From the IMG/VR virus record IMGVR_UViG_3300024520_000534, positions 1-22,118 of that record: 22,118 bases of DNA, one strand, 5' to 3'. Of the stretch, positions 21,705 through 22,118 are shown piece by piece. The notes below the pieces were generated by a model, which was given only the letters and a program-made list of their open reading frames with translations, ran no database searches and was not told where the DNA came from. The translations under genes were made by a program, and so were the position numbers. Position 1 is the stretch's first letter, and each line of letters opens with the position of its first letter. This DNA is from a virus.

Positions 21705-22007
21705 ATGATGGACCGACTCGAACTCTGGCTCAGCAAGGTTTCTCGCTGGGCCAAACTACGCTGGTACAAGCTGCGGTTGGAGGGGCTGATGCCCTTCTAC
21801 GAGACGCTTGACCAGTACCCCGCATGCCCTCACGAGGTGCGGGTTCCGATGGAGCGGGTTGCCGCCCTGTCACCCCACAAGACGCGCATGCTGCAGAGCG
21901 CAATGATCGACTACATGCGGCCTTCCGGCTGCACGATCCATGTCTGTCACCGCTGCTACTGCCTTATCGCGTCCCGCGTCACCAAGAACCAACTCGGGTA
22001 CGAATAA
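21705..22007 (+). CDS. Small Cys/His-rich protein, function unknown
   Basis: I start this 100-residue protein at the ATG at 21705; AAGGAG (21690-21695) lies nine bases upstream, and a second ATG follows directly at 21708. The N-terminal half is basic, with aromatic residues (WLSKVSRWAKLRWYKLRLEG). The C-terminal half holds Cys41, His43, Cys76, His79, Cys81, His82, Cys84 and Cys86, with a CHRCYC cluster that could bind a metal. I recognise no family. It is the first gene after the virion cassette that does not look like a beta-rich structural protein. Confidence 0.65.
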   Translation: MMDRLELWLSKVSRWAKLRWYKLRLEGLMPFYETLDQYPACPHEVRVPMERVAALSPHKTRMLQSAMIDYMRPSGCTIHVCHRCYCLIASRVTKNQLGYE

Positions 22008-22017
22008 AGGAGAACCA

Positions 22018-22118
22018 ATGGACCCCAAAGACGCACTGCAGATGATCGACAACATTCTGGCCAAGGCCGGAGGTAGTCGAGAAGACCACTTCAACATGCA
22101 GCAGATGATCGGCAGCCT
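22018..22118 (+). CDS. Start of a truncated gene, function unknown
   Basis: An ATG at 22018 preceded by AAAGGAGA (22006-22013) opens a frame to the window end. The visible 33 residues begin MDPKDALQMIDNILAKAGGS and look helical. The spacing and SD match the other genes in the cassette. Too little is present for a functional call. Confidence 0.6.
   Translation, partial: MDPKDALQMIDNILAKAGGSREDHFNMQQMIGS

Overview
This window is the morphogenesis (late) region of a T7-like podovirus genome. All genes are on the + strand, packed head to tail with overlaps of a few bases or gaps of a few bases. It carries T7-type major capsid, tail tubular A and B, three internal virion proteins in 14-15-16 order, and a gp18/gp19-type terminase pair. 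The DNA is GC-rich by eye and Asn is written mostly as AAC. A three-helix holin of the GTA type hints at an alphaproteobacterial, possibly marine, host; that part is inference. There is no integrase, RNA polymerase, portal or recognisable endolysin in the window, and both ends cut through genes.

Layout. 1-671: end of a capsid-assembly/scaffold-like gene, overlapping a holin gene. 672-857: a leader with several hairpins. 858-1808: major capsid protein. 1838-1872: a strong intrinsic terminator, followed by a striking tRNA-minihelix-like hairpin at 1873-1903. 1962-7010: tail nozzle proteins A and B, both enlarged by inserted beta-rich domains. 7010-13799: internal virion (ejection) proteins like T7 gp14, gp15 and gp16. 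13799-16024: small one-TM holin-like protein, small terminase and large terminase. 16024-22118: an accessory virion cassette of a repeat-built fibre, several small beta-rich proteins, a tRNA-Asn(GTT), a beta-helix protein, a protein with 21-residue tandem repeats, a Cys/His-rich small protein and a truncated last gene.

How it works together. The capsid protein shell, the A/B nozzle and the ejected core proteins form the particle; the terminase pair packages DNA; the holin-like proteins would time lysis. The capsid gene has a structured leader on one side and a terminator on the other, as T7 gene 10 has Tphi after it, which should let it be expressed separately from the tail genes. The 3' cassette differs from T7, where the fibre gene lies between gene 16 and the terminase genes; here the fibre and other exposed proteins follow the large terminase and show internal repeats and a shared module between two genes. 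The most unusual signals are the tRNA-like minihelix after the capsid terminator, the lectin-like insertion in the nozzle protein, and the module shared by the genes at 18013 and 20819.
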